Shown here: piece by piece, positions 1-10,465 of the stretch | How positions within the stretch are numbered: position 1 is the first letter of the stretch | Layout: every line of letters starts with the position of its first letter | Assembly (NCBI GenBank): GCA_947650285.1 | Contig: CANTFL010001198.1 | Location: 620,001-684,000 of the forward strand | Length of the DNA: 64,000 nucleotides | Reading direction: 5' to 3' | Origin: Hyaloperonospora brassicae | Lineage: Eukaryota; Oomycota; Peronosporomycetes; Peronosporales; Peronosporaceae | The notes under the pieces: generated by a model | The model's input: the letters and a program-made list of their open reading frames with translations, nothing else | The model's database searches: none | What the model was told of the DNA's origin: nothing | Translations under genes and position numbers: made by a program

Positions 1-443
1 GTGCACACAAGAAAGGGATACCCTGTAAAGTGACAGTAGAACACTGTAAGTGTATCAATTGTTGAAGACTGATGTCTGTCAACAATTGATTACGAGATCT
101 TTAGAGAGGTTTTACTTTGAACCTTAGTGACTAGGTTAAGTATGTTGTTCTATGGTGTTCTTTAGGTTTAAAGAAGAAATAAAATTCAGTTCCCCTATTG
201 ATCAATAAGAGACACGTGCCTTACGAGGCGTCTATGATCGGGAGGACAAAAGCAACGCCTGTAAAGGTAGCTTGTCCTCGAGCACTCTGTGCTGATTCGT
301 TTGAATCGTTTGGTCCCTCTGGAACGGGGACCGTTAGCTCTCTGAGCTATTGACTCTCTGAGTCGGGTTCTGTGAATCAAAGTCGCTCGTGAGAGCGTTA
401 AAGTCTTCCTCTGACTTAAGGAGCTGTGTAGCTCCGCTACAGC
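1..443 (+). repeat. LTR fragment (family 2), 5' end cut by the window edge
   Basis: This stretch matches the solo LTR at 31,611-32,099 along most of its length. Shared blocks include the opening gtgcacacaag, the segment caattgttgaagactgatgt, the aaagaagaaataaa block and the closing ggagct..tagctccgctaca. The 3' half is a run of tiny hairpins such as agctctctgagct and gactctctgagtc. The sequence after position 443 no longer follows the other copy, so it is either an internal region or flank. No protein is supported here. Confidence 0.75.
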
Positions 444-3248
444 ATACCAGAAATGTGGGCGGGACTGGGAGGTCAAGGCGGTCGCATGCGAAGGCAGTCA
501 ATTCGGTCTTTTTATCCGAGCTCATCGGGGAAGAGAGGAGTCATCGTGATGGATACTCCTTCGTGTCGATGTGAATAACCTTCTGCTCCACCGTTGCTTC
601 GGCGACTGCAGCGGTGGCGTGATCAGCACCAGTCTTCTGTAGCCATGTTCCCCTCTACTGTCCATACTGCAGTAGATCGGCCGACCGCGGTCGTAGCACG
701 GGCATGGGCAGGTGCAGAACAGCCATCACTGGTTTCGTCCATGTTCATGTCACTGGCCGTAGGGGCCGATTTGCGCTCCCCTCGGATTGAGCTGGTTTTG
801 AAGCCGGCCCAGTACTTCCTGAAGCATCAACATCCTGCAAGGAGAGAGAATCGTACGGTGTATCCGGAGGGCGAGGGGGGGCGACCCACTCGCGTGGAGC
901 TGTCGCCATCACTCGTTTTCGTGTTGGTAATATACTTAACAACTAAAAGACTGGTTACAAATCGCTGGAGGCGTGCTACGGCAATTTGAAAAGTACAAGA
1001 GCCACCTCGTTGCTCATCGCAGAGTCCTGCTCAGTACAGTCCGTCCATTGCACTTCTACTAAGTGTATAACTTCCTTGACAACGTTCGTCTTTCGAGACA
1101 TGGCCGACCTAAAACGTCAATCGGTCTCATAACATCAAGTTGAGCGTACAAACGTGCCACAAGATGCACGTCACGCTTTTTGAAACGCTTCCATTTACAT
1201 CACGCTACAGTAGCGCCAATCCTCGCTGCCACCAAGCGGTGAAAGAAGAAATTGGACTGCAAACTTGTGTCAATCAAAAGCACTTTGTATCACGCATGGA
1301 CAATGAACGCTCCACGCACGCTTTTGCACACGCACGAGATCGGCCAGGGCAGCCGACGTATTGATAAGTCCTTGTAGACTTCTGTGGCTTAGTGCGACTC
1401 TCCAGTGGCTTGAAATAGCGTCACAAATGATGTAAAGCTCGGTCTTTCAGGTGGCGATATAGCCTTTTCGGTGTCACGAGGCGGCTCTCGCGGTTGCGGG
1501 CAAGAGACAGTTGGACGCAGGGTGTGATGATGCCATGGCATGAGACGGTGATTGCTGACGTGTGCGTTTATGCCGACGGATTGGACCCACTGTATGGAGC
1601 CACCACCCCCAGGCATCTAGGTTGACTTCATACCGCGCGCGCCGAGTGCAGGCCATGTCGCTCAGTGGCAGCATTCTGGCAGTCTCTTCGGCAATAATTC
1701 CAACTCAGGCCACGCTGTAGTACTTTCCGAGTTCTGTATCGGGGTTGGACTCACGAACTGCGTGACGTAGGTGACGTTCGCCAGAGTGCAGTCGAGTGTT
1801 GTGTACAATATAAAGGCACTTGAGATACACCCATACCTTCTACTGCTGACTGATCCAAGTCTATTGCATCGCTGGCGTAGGACGTAAGCTTGATGCAACG
1901 ATGAAAGGACTGTCTAGTCTTGTCGAAGTGCATCCTTTCGGTATAAGAAATGCTGACCTCGTTGGATTATACCGACTGCAAAGTCGGTTCATTAGTGCGT
2001 CAGCCCCCGACGCTTTACCGTTTGTCTAGCTGTGGTAGGCAACGATGTGAAGAGCTTTTGTCGATGTTTGACAAGTCTCCGAGTCGCATATCAAAAAGGA
2101 AGCTAGTATCCTCAAGCGCCCGACAGATTGTGACTTTGTATCGATCGTCTTAGCCAGCACGACAAAAGGGGTACATGTGCAGGAAGATCAATCAACGGTT
2201 TGACAAGATTCCGACGAAACCGCGAGAGACAAGTATAAATTGGCTAAAGCGGAGCGCTAGAGTTTCATGCAGAGTTGACGACATGACTCCGTAGACATTT
2301 CCAATTGTTGCAGTGAGAGTGTTGAAGTACTGCATCTCAAAGTGACTTAGGTTGGCAGGATAATGAGTTCTGCCGCGCATCAGTGAGCATAAATTATGTC
2401 ATGGTCCGGTTCTTATCATGGTGCGTATGACGTAAGACCAGCGGGGACAAAGCTTGAGCTGATAACCTCCATCGCAAAAGCGTAATCTTTGTTTGCAATG
2501 CGTGACTACAACTTTGGGATGCATGTACTGTGCTCTGCTGCGCGCCTTGTTTTGTCGACGCTGATCGTACCATCATCTGTATGTGTAAGACGGTATTGCT
2601 ACTAATCTACTCTCTGATTTAATGCTGCAGCATTTAGATTCCGTGCGAGTCTATTGCTAAACACGTACTACAAAGCGCGAGACCAATTACAAACGTGTAC
2701 CCCACCCACGTCAGGAAAAGTTTTGTGCTTTCTGTCATTACAAAAATCAAACAAGAGCTATGCGTTGTCGGCAACGAACTAGAATCGAGGAAGTTCACGA
2801 TGTCGAGTTTGGCGACCGCTTGACGCCTCTTCTACTTTTTCTTGTGCAGATGTTGGCAATGTAATGTTTGGCGGGTGACAGGAGTACGGACGGTGACAAG
2901 TCGGCGGCACTCGGACTGCTAATCCGCGTGTGCGAAGATAGATCGATATGTTTCTTATCATCACAAGATATTCGTCACTGCATTCGTCCGTAATCGCTTT
3001 CTTTGCAGGATAGCGTTCCGTGATCGCATATACCACTGTTCACGCGTTCGTGAGGACAATATGTAGGCCAGTTCTTAAACGCACGAAGCCACTTGCAGGG
3101 GTTCGAGTGGGGTAACTCCTTCGTGGACCGTCAGCAGGCCATCTGTTGGGTTGGCTTCATTCGGTGTTGTCCACACTGATCTGATCCCCCCGCGGCCACA
3201 GTCGTCGAATGACTCACTCGTCGTCCAAGAGCGAAAGAGAGCGAGAGG
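444..3248. other. Intergenic stretch, no supported gene
   Basis: Open frames are short and occur on both strands without recognisable domains. The part up to about 1,000 is GC-rich and may be internal sequence of the element whose LTR ends at 443, but I could not match it to gag or pol. An Inr-like tcattcg lies at 3157-3163, about 90 bp before the carrier gene, and may mark its transcription start. Confidence 0.5.
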
Positions 3249-4190
3249 ATGGAGGCGACGGCAGCGAAGGACCCGCGTCACGTCGATGAGCTCTCGCGCA
3301 TGCAGAGCAAGAACAGGAAGCTCGCGGCCGGTGCGCTCTCGGGTGTGATCTCCGCGCTGGCGTTTCAGCCTCTAGATGTCCTCCGCACTCACCAACAAGG
3401 CGCGTTCACGGCGTCGATCTTCCAGCCGTTGAAAACATCTCGAGCTTTGTATTGCCCCTCACGGTCCGAGTCCGTCAAGACCTCGCGAGAGTCGGCTGAT
3501 CTGGTGACACGGCTGCGCTCAATGTGGCGTGGCACGTCGCCAACGCTCGTGCGCGTCGCTGGCGGCGCAGGTCTCTACTTTGCAACGCTGGACTACTGTC
3601 TGCACGTGTTCCCGAGCTCTGCAGTCAATACGTTTCTCGCTGGAGCTGCTGCCCGTACATTTGCAGGCAGCGTCATGTCGCCCTTTACGATCGTGAAGGC
3701 GCGGATGGAGTATCTGCCACCAGGCGCCTGTGAAAGCAGCTGGCAGGTGGCACGTCACGTGCTCCACCATGAAGGCGTACGTGGCCTCTATCGTGGCATG
3801 GTGCCAACGCTCATTCGAGACGTACCGTTCTCTGGTCTCTATGTGCTACTGTATACGCGGCTGCGCGACTCGTGGACCATCAGGTTTTCGCAGTGTCCGT
3901 CGTACGGCGTGCACTTTAGTAGCGGTGTGGTTGCGGGCGTGCTGGCCACGTCGATCGTCCATCCGGCCGATGTTGTTAAGACACGTATGCAGCTAGGCAT
4001 AACAATGATGGACGGAGAAGGAGGTATTGCCTCGATGCAGAACTCGCTCACGATGCGTCAAACAGTGGCCAAGATGTACCACCATGAAGGCCCGCGTGGC
4101 TTTATGAAGGGCATTGTTCCGCGTGTGATCAAACGCACCCTTTCCACTGCAGTAACATGGACGATCTACGAGCACTTGTCGCTGAGGTAG
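3249..4190 (+). CDS. Mitochondrial carrier, SLC25A38 / Hem25-like (glycine carrier)
   Basis: This 313-residue inner-membrane carrier has the usual family length of about 300 and three tandem repeats. Seen in sequence: the first signature PLDVLRTHQQ near residues 41-50, the second PFTIVKARME near 141-150, and the third HPADVVKTRMQ near 239-249. Each is followed by a partner helix (WRGTSPTLVRVAGGAGLYF, YRGMVPTLIRDVPFSGLYV, MKGIVPRVIKRTLSTAVTW). The RDVPFSGLY block and the PFT replacing a canonical second PxD motif are typical of the SLC25A38/Hem25 group. Members of that group import glycine into mitochondria for 5-aminolevulinate and haem synthesis in animals and yeast. The start is the first ATG of the frame. 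The gene is intronless and convergent with the Twinkle-like gene, with about 200 bp between stops. Substrate assignment is inference from family resemblance. Confidence 0.88.
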   Translation: MEATAAKDPRHVDELSRMQSKNRKLAAGALSGVISALAFQPLDVLRTHQQGAFTASIFQPLKTSRALYCPSRSESVKTSRESADLVTRLRSMWRGTSPTLVRVAGGAGLYFATLDYCLHVFPSSAVNTFLAGAAARTFAGSVMSPFTIVKARMEYLPPGACESSWQVARHVLHHEGVRGLYRGMVPTLIRDVPFSGLYVLLYTRLRDSWTIRFSQCPSYGVHFSSGVVAGVLATSIVHPADVVKTRMQLGITMMDGEGGIASMQNSLTMRQTVAKMYHHEGPRGFMKGIVPRVIKRTLSTAVTWTIYEHLSLR

Positions 4191-4391
4191 CCAGACTCGG
4201 ACGTGCGTACATGACCGAGAGAGGGTCGTTTTGAATTATATCATGGGACGTAGTTGATGATGTAGAAAATGTATCCGCACGCGAGATTTTCTGTTAAGCA
4301 CGCATTTGTGCATAACACAAGAGGAACCAACGCGCTCGTGTATCTGCCGGAATCAGTGGCTATTCTCGAAACTACATGCAGCGCTTGGAGA

Positions 4392-6797
4392 CTACCGCGA
4401 GATAATTGGTGTGAATGCGGCAAAGGGCTCGCCACCACTACCACCGCATGCACGCGGCACGTTGTCGCTGGCTGAGCCGCTGTTGCTTTCGTTGGCGTGA
4501 TGATCGTCAGTGCCGGTGTCACCATCAGGCCCGGGCAAAGAGCTGACATTGTTGACCTTCAAACGATGGCTGCCGTTGTACCCGTTGGCGTGATTGCGGG
4601 TATCAAGAAAAGCTGACGCTGGTGCTGCCACATACTGGTGGTATCCGAGCATAGAGCCGACAACATCTTGTTGCATGTCCGGTAAGTCGCGTACTTGCTC
4701 AGGGTCAACGTGCTCTTGCGCACGAACACGCTTTCTCATGCGCCCTTTTTGGGCTAGCTCCATCTCAGCTTCGAGGTCAACAGCTGCAATACTCTCAGAC
4801 ATACCTTCTGCACCGAGCTCACGCAACGAAACCGAATCTGGATCAAATCTCAGCGGGATTGATCCCAAAGTACCGTCAAAACGATTCTTGCGTACGTCGA
4901 GCTTGGTCTCGCCGCGAGTGCGTTGCAGAATAAGAACATTGTCTGCTTCCTGAGTGGCCTTCGCCGTACCAAACACAGATGACAGCGTAAGGTCGTGGTC
5001 CTCTTGCTCTTTGCGCGGGTGAATGACGAGCGTGAGGTGGATATTCTTGATCGAAGCAAACTTTCGGAACTTGTCTAGTGCCGCATCCTGGCGCTCAAAT
5101 TTGTCGAAACCGCGACCTTGTCCGGCCATCATAAACTGCACGTTGTCCAACAGGATATGCTGCACATCATGAGCATACACAGCGTATTCCATCGCATCCA
5201 AAACCTCATCCACATCGGTGCTTCCAAAAAATCGCAAGAAGTGCATGGGTAGAGCCTCGAAGCGATCAGCTGCAGCGTCAAACGCATTCACGTCACCGCC
5301 TAGGTTGCGCTGTGCAAGCTGCGTAAGCATCTTGTGCATCAGGCGTGTGTTCTTGATCTCAAACGAGCCCCATAGCGTACTTACGCCCTGACCACACAAG
5401 TCCAGCGATAGTTGACTCAGCAGTGTTGTTTTGCCACATCCAGTAGGGCCTGTAAGCACCGTCACTTCGCCCATGCGGTGACCCTTCATCAACCTATTCA
5501 GTGATGGAAATGCTCTCGATTGCACGCCACAGGCTTTCAAGGGATTCACTATCTCCTCATAGACGTCACGACGCAGCTCCTCGAACGTGGTGATCTGGCC
5601 GTGTGGTATGCGTTCGGCAGCATTTACAATGGCTGTCAGGTCCAAACCGGCTCGAAGGGCATCGTTTGCGTCCTTTATCACCGATGAAGCTGCTTTCGCA
5701 GGAATGCGAACAATGTAAGAGCGAGTCAAGCCAAGCTTCGCCGCAAACTTTTCGACATTCGATTGCCCTGAGGCATCGTCATCCAACCAAAGGTAAATGC
5801 GCTTAAAGCGTTCTAGAAGAGGCAACACGCTCGGCGGTAGCGACTGGCAGCCATTGGGCAGCGACACTGCAGCCATGCCTGTTGCTTGGTGCACAGCCAT
5901 GGCGTCGAACTCACCTTCAGTCAGCACCAGCTCGCTCGCAGCTGCAGGCACCGTGTTCCAGCCAAAGAGACCCCAACTACCTCCTTTCGGTACGAGCTGT
6001 TGCTTCGCTTTGTCGTCTACTGCACGAACCTTAAGCCGAACCACGTTATACAAATTCTTGTCCTCAGTTGCCGCTTTCCGCTTGTCTTCTCCTCCGTGAC
6101 ACACGACACCCATTGCGTCTATGTCCATTTGCCGCGCCATCCACGGGAAAGAGATGCACTGTGCATTGATACGTTGGCCCGACTCGTGGTCCCAAAACGG
6201 CTGCTCGATTGCGCCCACGCAATACTTCCTCAAAACATCCAGTCGGAGTCCTCGAACGTCCGTCAAGTATTCCAGCACTGGCTTAAACTCGACTTCGTCC
6301 AGCAGGTTCTTCTGAATGGCCATGGCCTTCGCATTGTCCAAAACCTGGATGACCCTCACTTCCACTCCATTTTTCAGTGCTCCAGCACTGCTTCCTGCTG
6401 ATATATAACCACTTGCGGGAGCGACGCCCACACTGCCTTGCAGCTTGCGTTTAAAGTCAAACCAGCTGCCAGACGAGCCGCAGCGATGGCACTTGTACAT
6501 GCCCTGAGTCTTGTGAACATACATCTTGAAGAGATTGTCTGCCTTACCGTGTGTAGCATGACAGAAGGGACAGTCTCGCACCATAAAGTGCGATTCCGTC
6601 TCGCGCACCGCCAACCGCTTGCGGTGCAAGAAATCCGCCACGTCCTGGAGGTTCTGTATCTGATAATGGCGCGACACGAACGCGTCTGTAGCCACGTCTC
6701 TTCTTCTAACATCGACAGTTGAAGCATTGGTAGACACAGTAGCTTTTGTAGTACGTGAGCGCTGCAGGAAGCGACAGCCAGCCGCGAGAGCGCGCAT
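4392..6797 (-). CDS. Mitochondrial primase-helicase, Twinkle / T7 gp4 family
   Basis: I read an 801-residue replicative primase-helicase. From the N-terminus: a basic, Ser/Thr-rich leader that could target mitochondria; a zinc-binding domain with C76, C79, C103 and C106 (CPFC and CHRC); a TOPRIM primase fold with TEGEFD (293-298) and LDDD (338-341); and a RecA-like helicase with Walker A GPTGCGKTT (450-458), GSFE (477-480), Walker B ILLDN (548-552) and VIHPRKE (591-597). Animal Twinkle has lost the zinc cysteines, whereas plant and protist forms keep them and make primers. This copy therefore looks primase-competent. The tail after about residue 660 is long, low in complexity and not family-conserved. 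The frame is open further upstream, but that part runs antisense into the neighbouring helicase, so I start at the ATG opening MRALAAG. No intron is seen. Confidence 0.9.
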   Translation of the reverse strand: MRALAAGCRFLQRSRTTKATVSTNASTVDVRRRDVATDAFVSRHYQIQNLQDVADFLHRKRLAVRETESHFMVRDCPFCHATHGKADNLFKMYVHKTQGMYKCHRCGSSGSWFDFKRKLQGSVGVAPASGYISAGSSAGALKNGVEVRVIQVLDNAKAMAIQKNLLDEVEFKPVLEYLTDVRGLRLDVLRKYCVGAIEQPFWDHESGQRINAQCISFPWMARQMDIDAMGVVCHGGEDKRKAATEDKNLYNVVRLKVRAVDDKAKQQLVPKGGSWGLFGWNTVPAAASELVLTEGEFDAMAVHQATGMAAVSLPNGCQSLPPSVLPLLERFKRIYLWLDDDASGQSNVEKFAAKLGLTRSYIVRIPAKAASSVIKDANDALRAGLDLTAIVNAAERIPHGQITTFEELRRDVYEEIVNPLKACGVQSRAFPSLNRLMKGHRMGEVTVLTGPTGCGKTTLLSQLSLDLCGQGVSTLWGSFEIKNTRLMHKMLTQLAQRNLGGDVNAFDAAADRFEALPMHFLRFFGSTDVDEVLDAMEYAVYAHDVQHILLDNVQFMMAGQGRGFDKFERQDAALDKFRKFASIKNIHLTLVIHPRKEQEDHDLTLSSVFGTAKATQEADNVLILQRTRGETKLDVRKNRFDGTLGSIPLRFDPDSVSLRELGAEGMSESIAAVDLEAEMELAQKGRMRKRVRAQEHVDPEQVRDLPDMQQDVVGSMLGYHQYVAAPASAFLDTRNHANGYNGSHRLKVNNVSSLPGPDGDTGTDDHHANESNSGSASDNVPRACGGSGGEPFAAFTPIISR

Positions 6798-7041
6798 GTT
6801 CGAGACGCTCGGGAGCTCCTGCTGCGCCGATCGCGGAGAACCTGTCGTTTTTGATTGGTTTGCATCAATTGCTTTCGATTGGTTTGTAAAGGCTACTAAA
6901 CTACAGGTACGAGCGAATTCGAAAGGGTATGTGCTCTCGCTGCAGTTGCAATATTGCAAATCGTCAAAAATGATTGGCTGAGAAAAAGGAGAACGTGGTG
7001 GGTCTGGCCGTGCGTGGGACAGCCACAGGTCAAGTGATACG
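6798..7041. promoter_or_regulatory. Bidirectional promoter with three inverted CCAAT boxes
   Basis: This 244-bp gap lies between the start codons of the Twinkle-like gene (left) and the DDX24-like gene (right). ATTGG, which is CCAAT on the other strand, occurs at 6854-6858, 6878-6882 and 6973-6977. The first two sit in the same decamer gattggtttg. CCAAT boxes are common in divergent promoters. Shared control is inference. Confidence 0.5.
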
Positions 7042-9603
7042 ATGAGTGGCGTGTCGGTCGTGCCGTACTCGCTGGCCCCGTCCGCGTCCACAGGCCGCTC
7101 CACGCCGCTGAAGAAGAGACGCAACAAGCGCTCGCGTGCTGCAGGTGCAAGTACATCATCGATGGCGTCGAGCGCTGGGTGGGCGAAGTTGGACATTGGG
7201 GAGATGCAGGTCGACGGGTTTCGGGATGGCTGCGCCTTTGAGTTGGAAGAGCTTACGGAGTACCATGTCGAGGCAACAGCAGACGGTGGAAAGATGCTGG
7301 TAGGAGACCGGAAACGACGGCAGGAGCCGCGCGACGAGACGCCGAAGCGACACAAGAAGCCCAAGACTCGACCGCACGTGTCGCAAGCCGAGATGAAAGG
7401 CGACGTCGCTGAAGTAGATAGTGTCAAGCAGACAGTAGCGGTGAAGCAGAAGCTGTGCAACACACAGCAAGAGGCAACGCTCGTCAAGAATGGAGATGAA
7501 GTTTTGAGGGAGCGCAAGAAGAAGACAAAGAAGAGTCGTGGGGGAAGAGCAAGAGTACAGGAGAAGGAGGTAGAGACGGTTGCGCTGGAGGATGTCCGGC
7601 TGCCCAAGTGGAACAAGTACAAGCTACATCCGCTGCTGATGCAATCGCTGCAGGTCTGTGGGTTTTTAGCTCCTACGCGTATTCAAGAGCGTACGCTAGG
7701 ACCAGCCCTGGTTGATAACCGTGATGTGGTAGGCGCTGCCCCTACGGGATCTGGCAAGACGCTGGCCTTTGGACTTCCAATTTTGAATCAGCTGCTGTAT
7801 GAGCGTGAACAAGCCGGATACACGAAAGACTGCAAGGCACTGATTCTGACACCAACGCGTGAACTTGCGATTCAGATCCATCAGCACCTGGAGAAAATGG
7901 TGCGTCATCGCGAAATTGGAGTGGTGACTTTGGTGGGTGGCATGGCCGTGCAAAAGCAAAAGAGAATGCTGAGTTACCGACCGGAAATCGTGATTGGCAC
8001 GCCTGGTCGTCTATGGGATATCATTGAGGCTGACCATGAACACATGAAGGATTTGTCAAAGACGCTGCGCTTCTTGGTAGTCGATGAGGCAGATCGTATG
8101 CTTCAACCTGGATCGTATCCAGAGCTACAGAAGATCTTCGAAGTGATTAGACGAAAGAACAGCGCTGTGGATTTGGGCCTTACAAACCTTTCGGACAATG
8201 AGGAGGATGACGAAGCAGCTATGGAGGGTGACGAAAACGATGACGGCGACGATGGAGAAGGAGATGATGAAGATATCGATATGTCCAAGTTCACGAGTGG
8301 CACGAAGGTCCTGATGCTTGATGACGTTCTTAAGCTACAACGTAAAAAGGAGCAAGACGCAGAAAAACTGAGAAAGAAGAACACTATGGACGAAAGCTCA
8401 AAGACTATTACGGCACTAGCTTCAGCCGATGTGGCTTCTCTTCCGCGGCACGTTCGTCAGACGTTCCTATTCTCTGCGACGTTGATGATCTCAGAAGGAT
8501 GTCGCTTCCAAAAGAGCAAGGTGAAGACACATCGTAACGCATTGAGTGTTTTAGAGCGAGTCATACAGCGAGTTGGCCTTCGTGGAAAGCCTGCTGTGGT
8601 CGACCTTAGTGTCGCGGAGCCTGTGATGGACATACCTGGCGCAAAGCCGGTCGTTTCTGCAGCACATGAACGGAAGCTCGAGAAAAAGCAAGGGAATGTG
8701 ACGTCATCGTTGCCTGCAGGTCTAGAACTTTGCCAGCACGAAGTGACAGAGTCTACCCGCGATAGCTTTCTGTACTACTTCCTCACGCAGTATCCGGGTC
8801 GGACCATCATCTTTTTGAACGCCATCCACCAGGTACGCAAGCTTGCCAGTTTACTGAGCCTATTGGGTCTTCCGGTGTTTGCCTTGCACGCTGAGATGCA
8901 ACAACGCCAGCGGTTAAAAAAACTGGACGGCTTTCGTGCCCATGCCAAAGGCATTTTAGTGGCAACTGACGTTGCAGCACGTGGTCTGGACATCCCGAGC
9001 GTGGACTATGTCGTACACTACCATATTGCTCGGTCCACGGAAATCTTTGTGCACCGCAGCGGTCGAACTGCCCGTGCCGACAAGGAAGGTCTGAGTATCG
9101 CTCTCGTGTCGCCTGCCGATGCGAAGTACCATGTCCAGATCTGCAAGATGTTGCAGCGACCTACGGGGTTATCAGATTTCCCTTTCGACCACCGGTTCTT
9201 GGGAGCGATCGACGAGCGCATGCGCCTTGCCAAGAGTATCAACGACCAGGAGAATGCTGCCGGGAAGCTCAAGTCGGAGGTGACTTGGTTCGAGCAAATG
9301 GCGTCCGCTGCCGACTTGGATATGGACGATAATTTGCTGTTTGAGCTAGGTGCCAAGCAGCGGAATCAAGAGGGTAAGAAGAAGACGACACTGAATCAGC
9401 CGGTACAGTCGCTCCGTGCTCAGCTCAACCGTTTGCTCGCTGTGCCGCTGCGTCCAGTCGGATCTGCTCGAAAATTTCGTCAGTTGCATCAGGAGATTGG
9501 GTATCAAATAGGCGGCGATGGCGAATACTGCACTCGTGATGCAAACGCAGATCTTGCATCAAAGAGTAAGAAGTCGTACAAGCGTTTTCGCCGAAGGAAG
9601 TAA
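7042..9603 (+). CDS. DEAD-box RNA helicase, DDX24 / Mak5-like
   Basis: This 853-residue protein is a probable nucleolar helicase for 60S ribosomal subunit assembly. The first 170 residues are basic, with lysine/arginine runs suited to nucleolar targeting. Seen motifs are PTRIQ (211-215), Walker A APTGSGKT (about 233-240), PTRELA, TPGR, DEAD (348-351), SAT (about 478-480), the RecA2 block VATDVAARGLD and HRSGRTAR (about 671-678). A long insertion between DEAD and SAT holds an Asp/Glu run (about 390-413). That insertion, and the TFLFSATL and FLNAIHQVRKL contexts, are what point to the DDX24/Mak5 subfamily rather than other DEAD proteins. The C-terminus ends in a basic tail (KKSYKRFRRRK). It is intronless and its first ATG is used. 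Confidence 0.92.
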   Translation: MSGVSVVPYSLAPSASTGRSTPLKKRRNKRSRAAGASTSSMASSAGWAKLDIGEMQVDGFRDGCAFELEELTEYHVEATADGGKMLVGDRKRRQEPRDETPKRHKKPKTRPHVSQAEMKGDVAEVDSVKQTVAVKQKLCNTQQEATLVKNGDEVLRERKKKTKKSRGGRARVQEKEVETVALEDVRLPKWNKYKLHPLLMQSLQVCGFLAPTRIQERTLGPALVDNRDVVGAAPTGSGKTLAFGLPILNQLLYEREQAGYTKDCKALILTPTRELAIQIHQHLEKMVRHREIGVVTLVGGMAVQKQKRMLSYRPEIVIGTPGRLWDIIEADHEHMKDLSKTLRFLVVDEADRMLQPGSYPELQKIFEVIRRKNSAVDLGLTNLSDNEEDDEAAMEGDENDDGDDGEGDDEDIDMSKFTSGTKVLMLDDVLKLQRKKEQDAEKLRKKNTMDESSKTITALASADVASLPRHVRQTFLFSATLMISEGCRFQKSKVKTHRNALSVLERVIQRVGLRGKPAVVDLSVAEPVMDIPGAKPVVSAAHERKLEKKQGNVTSSLPAGLELCQHEVTESTRDSFLYYFLTQYPGRTIIFLNAIHQVRKLASLLSLLGLPVFALHAEMQQRQRLKKLDGFRAHAKGILVATDVAARGLDIPSVDYVVHYHIARSTEIFVHRSGRTARADKEGLSIALVSPADAKYHVQICKMLQRPTGLSDFPFDHRFLGAIDERMRLAKSINDQENAAGKLKSEVTWFEQMASAADLDMDDNLLFELGAKQRNQEGKKKTTLNQPVQSLRAQLNRLLAVPLRPVGSARKFRQLHQEIGYQIGGDGEYCTRDANADLASKSKKSYKRFRRRK

Positions 9604-9885
9604 CTCGAGAAAGGATTACTCTTCCTGCTCGACTCAGCTTGAATCGAGCGAGGGTGATAAATGGATACTCGTTGGTCGACCATGTCACGCGCAGAGGTAG
9701 TGACTATAGCACTACGCATAATAGACCTTTTATTCCTGGACGTGTGGATGTGTTCTGTAGTATTATCGGTATGCACATGTGTATGTGATTAAGAGAAAGC
9801 GTCCATCTGGAGCAACAAAAGTACTACTTTATTGTTCGACTACCAAGCACGAGGCCTTGTCTCGCAAAATACTACAATTTCGACC

Positions 9886-10380
9886 ATGGAGAACCGCCTA
9901 GCGATTGGGGACGCGCGAATCGGAGGCGTGGCGAGTGACAATGCAAGTGAGGACGAGAAAGTGTACTACGGCTTTGGTGTGTTCATGGGCATGCCACTGG
10001 CTGCTCTCAAGGCCATGAAGGACGATTTTGTCGAGCAACAGGCGCTTTCTGGCGGCCTCCCGCGGGGAGCTCTGCTCTCGTCTGCCGCCATGAACGGCTG
10101 TTCCCACCACGTGGAGGACGAAGCCAATAGCTGCGACACACAAGTGAGCGTCCCTATGGCTTCGCTGCTCGTGCAGCAGCAGCAGCAGCAACAACAACAG
10201 CCACGCGTTGATAGCTACGAGGCCATCGGAAGTCAGCAAAGAGAGTACGAAGACGAGCCGAGTACCGGATACGATCAAGACCTGCGCCATGACGAACGAG
10301 GCGGCGGCGATGCCGACAACAGTGACGGCTCGGACGATCTCGGAAACAAGTCGCACTCGCTCAACTTTATTCTGCACTGA
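9886..10380 (+). CDS. Small hypothetical protein with polyglutamine run
   Basis: The 164-residue product starts at MENRLAIGD. The frame is open a little further upstream but only from a TTG codon. The N-terminal third is ordered-looking (DEKVYYGFGVFMGMPLAALK, about residues 25-44). A run of nine Gln (about 102-110, CAG then CAA codons) follows, then an acidic Asp/Gly/Ser-rich tail ending NFILH. I do not recognise the family. It lies about 280 bp after the DDX24-like stop on the same strand and is followed by a GA-rich tract. The polyQ and acidic composition would suit a nuclear regulator, but that is a guess. Confidence 0.55.
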   Translation: MENRLAIGDARIGGVASDNASEDEKVYYGFGVFMGMPLAALKAMKDDFVEQQALSGGLPRGALLSSAAMNGCSHHVEDEANSCDTQVSVPMASLLVQQQQQQQQQPRVDSYEAIGSQQREYEDEPSTGYDQDLRHDERGGGDADNSDGSDDLGNKSHSLNFILH

Positions 10381-10390
10381 GGGACGGAAA

Positions 10391-10460
10391 TAGGGAGAGA
10401 GAGAGAGAGAAAGCGAGAGAAGCAGAGGAAGAGAGAGAGGGAGAGAAGCAGAGGAAGGGA
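10391..10460. repeat. GA-rich simple repeat
   Basis: Interrupted (GA)n / AGAGGAA purine tract directly behind the stop codon of the small polyQ gene, probably within its 3' untranslated region. Confidence 0.8.
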
Positions 10461-10465
10461 CAAAT

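Noticed and set aside
594..989. 131-codon frame after the first LTR fragment
   Set aside because: No recognisable gag or other domain on either strand. Left as unassigned.
6798..7622. N-terminal extension of the Twinkle-like frame by 275 residues
   Set aside because: It runs antisense through the promoter and first 580 bases of the DDX24-like gene and has no domain. The inner ATG fits the family.
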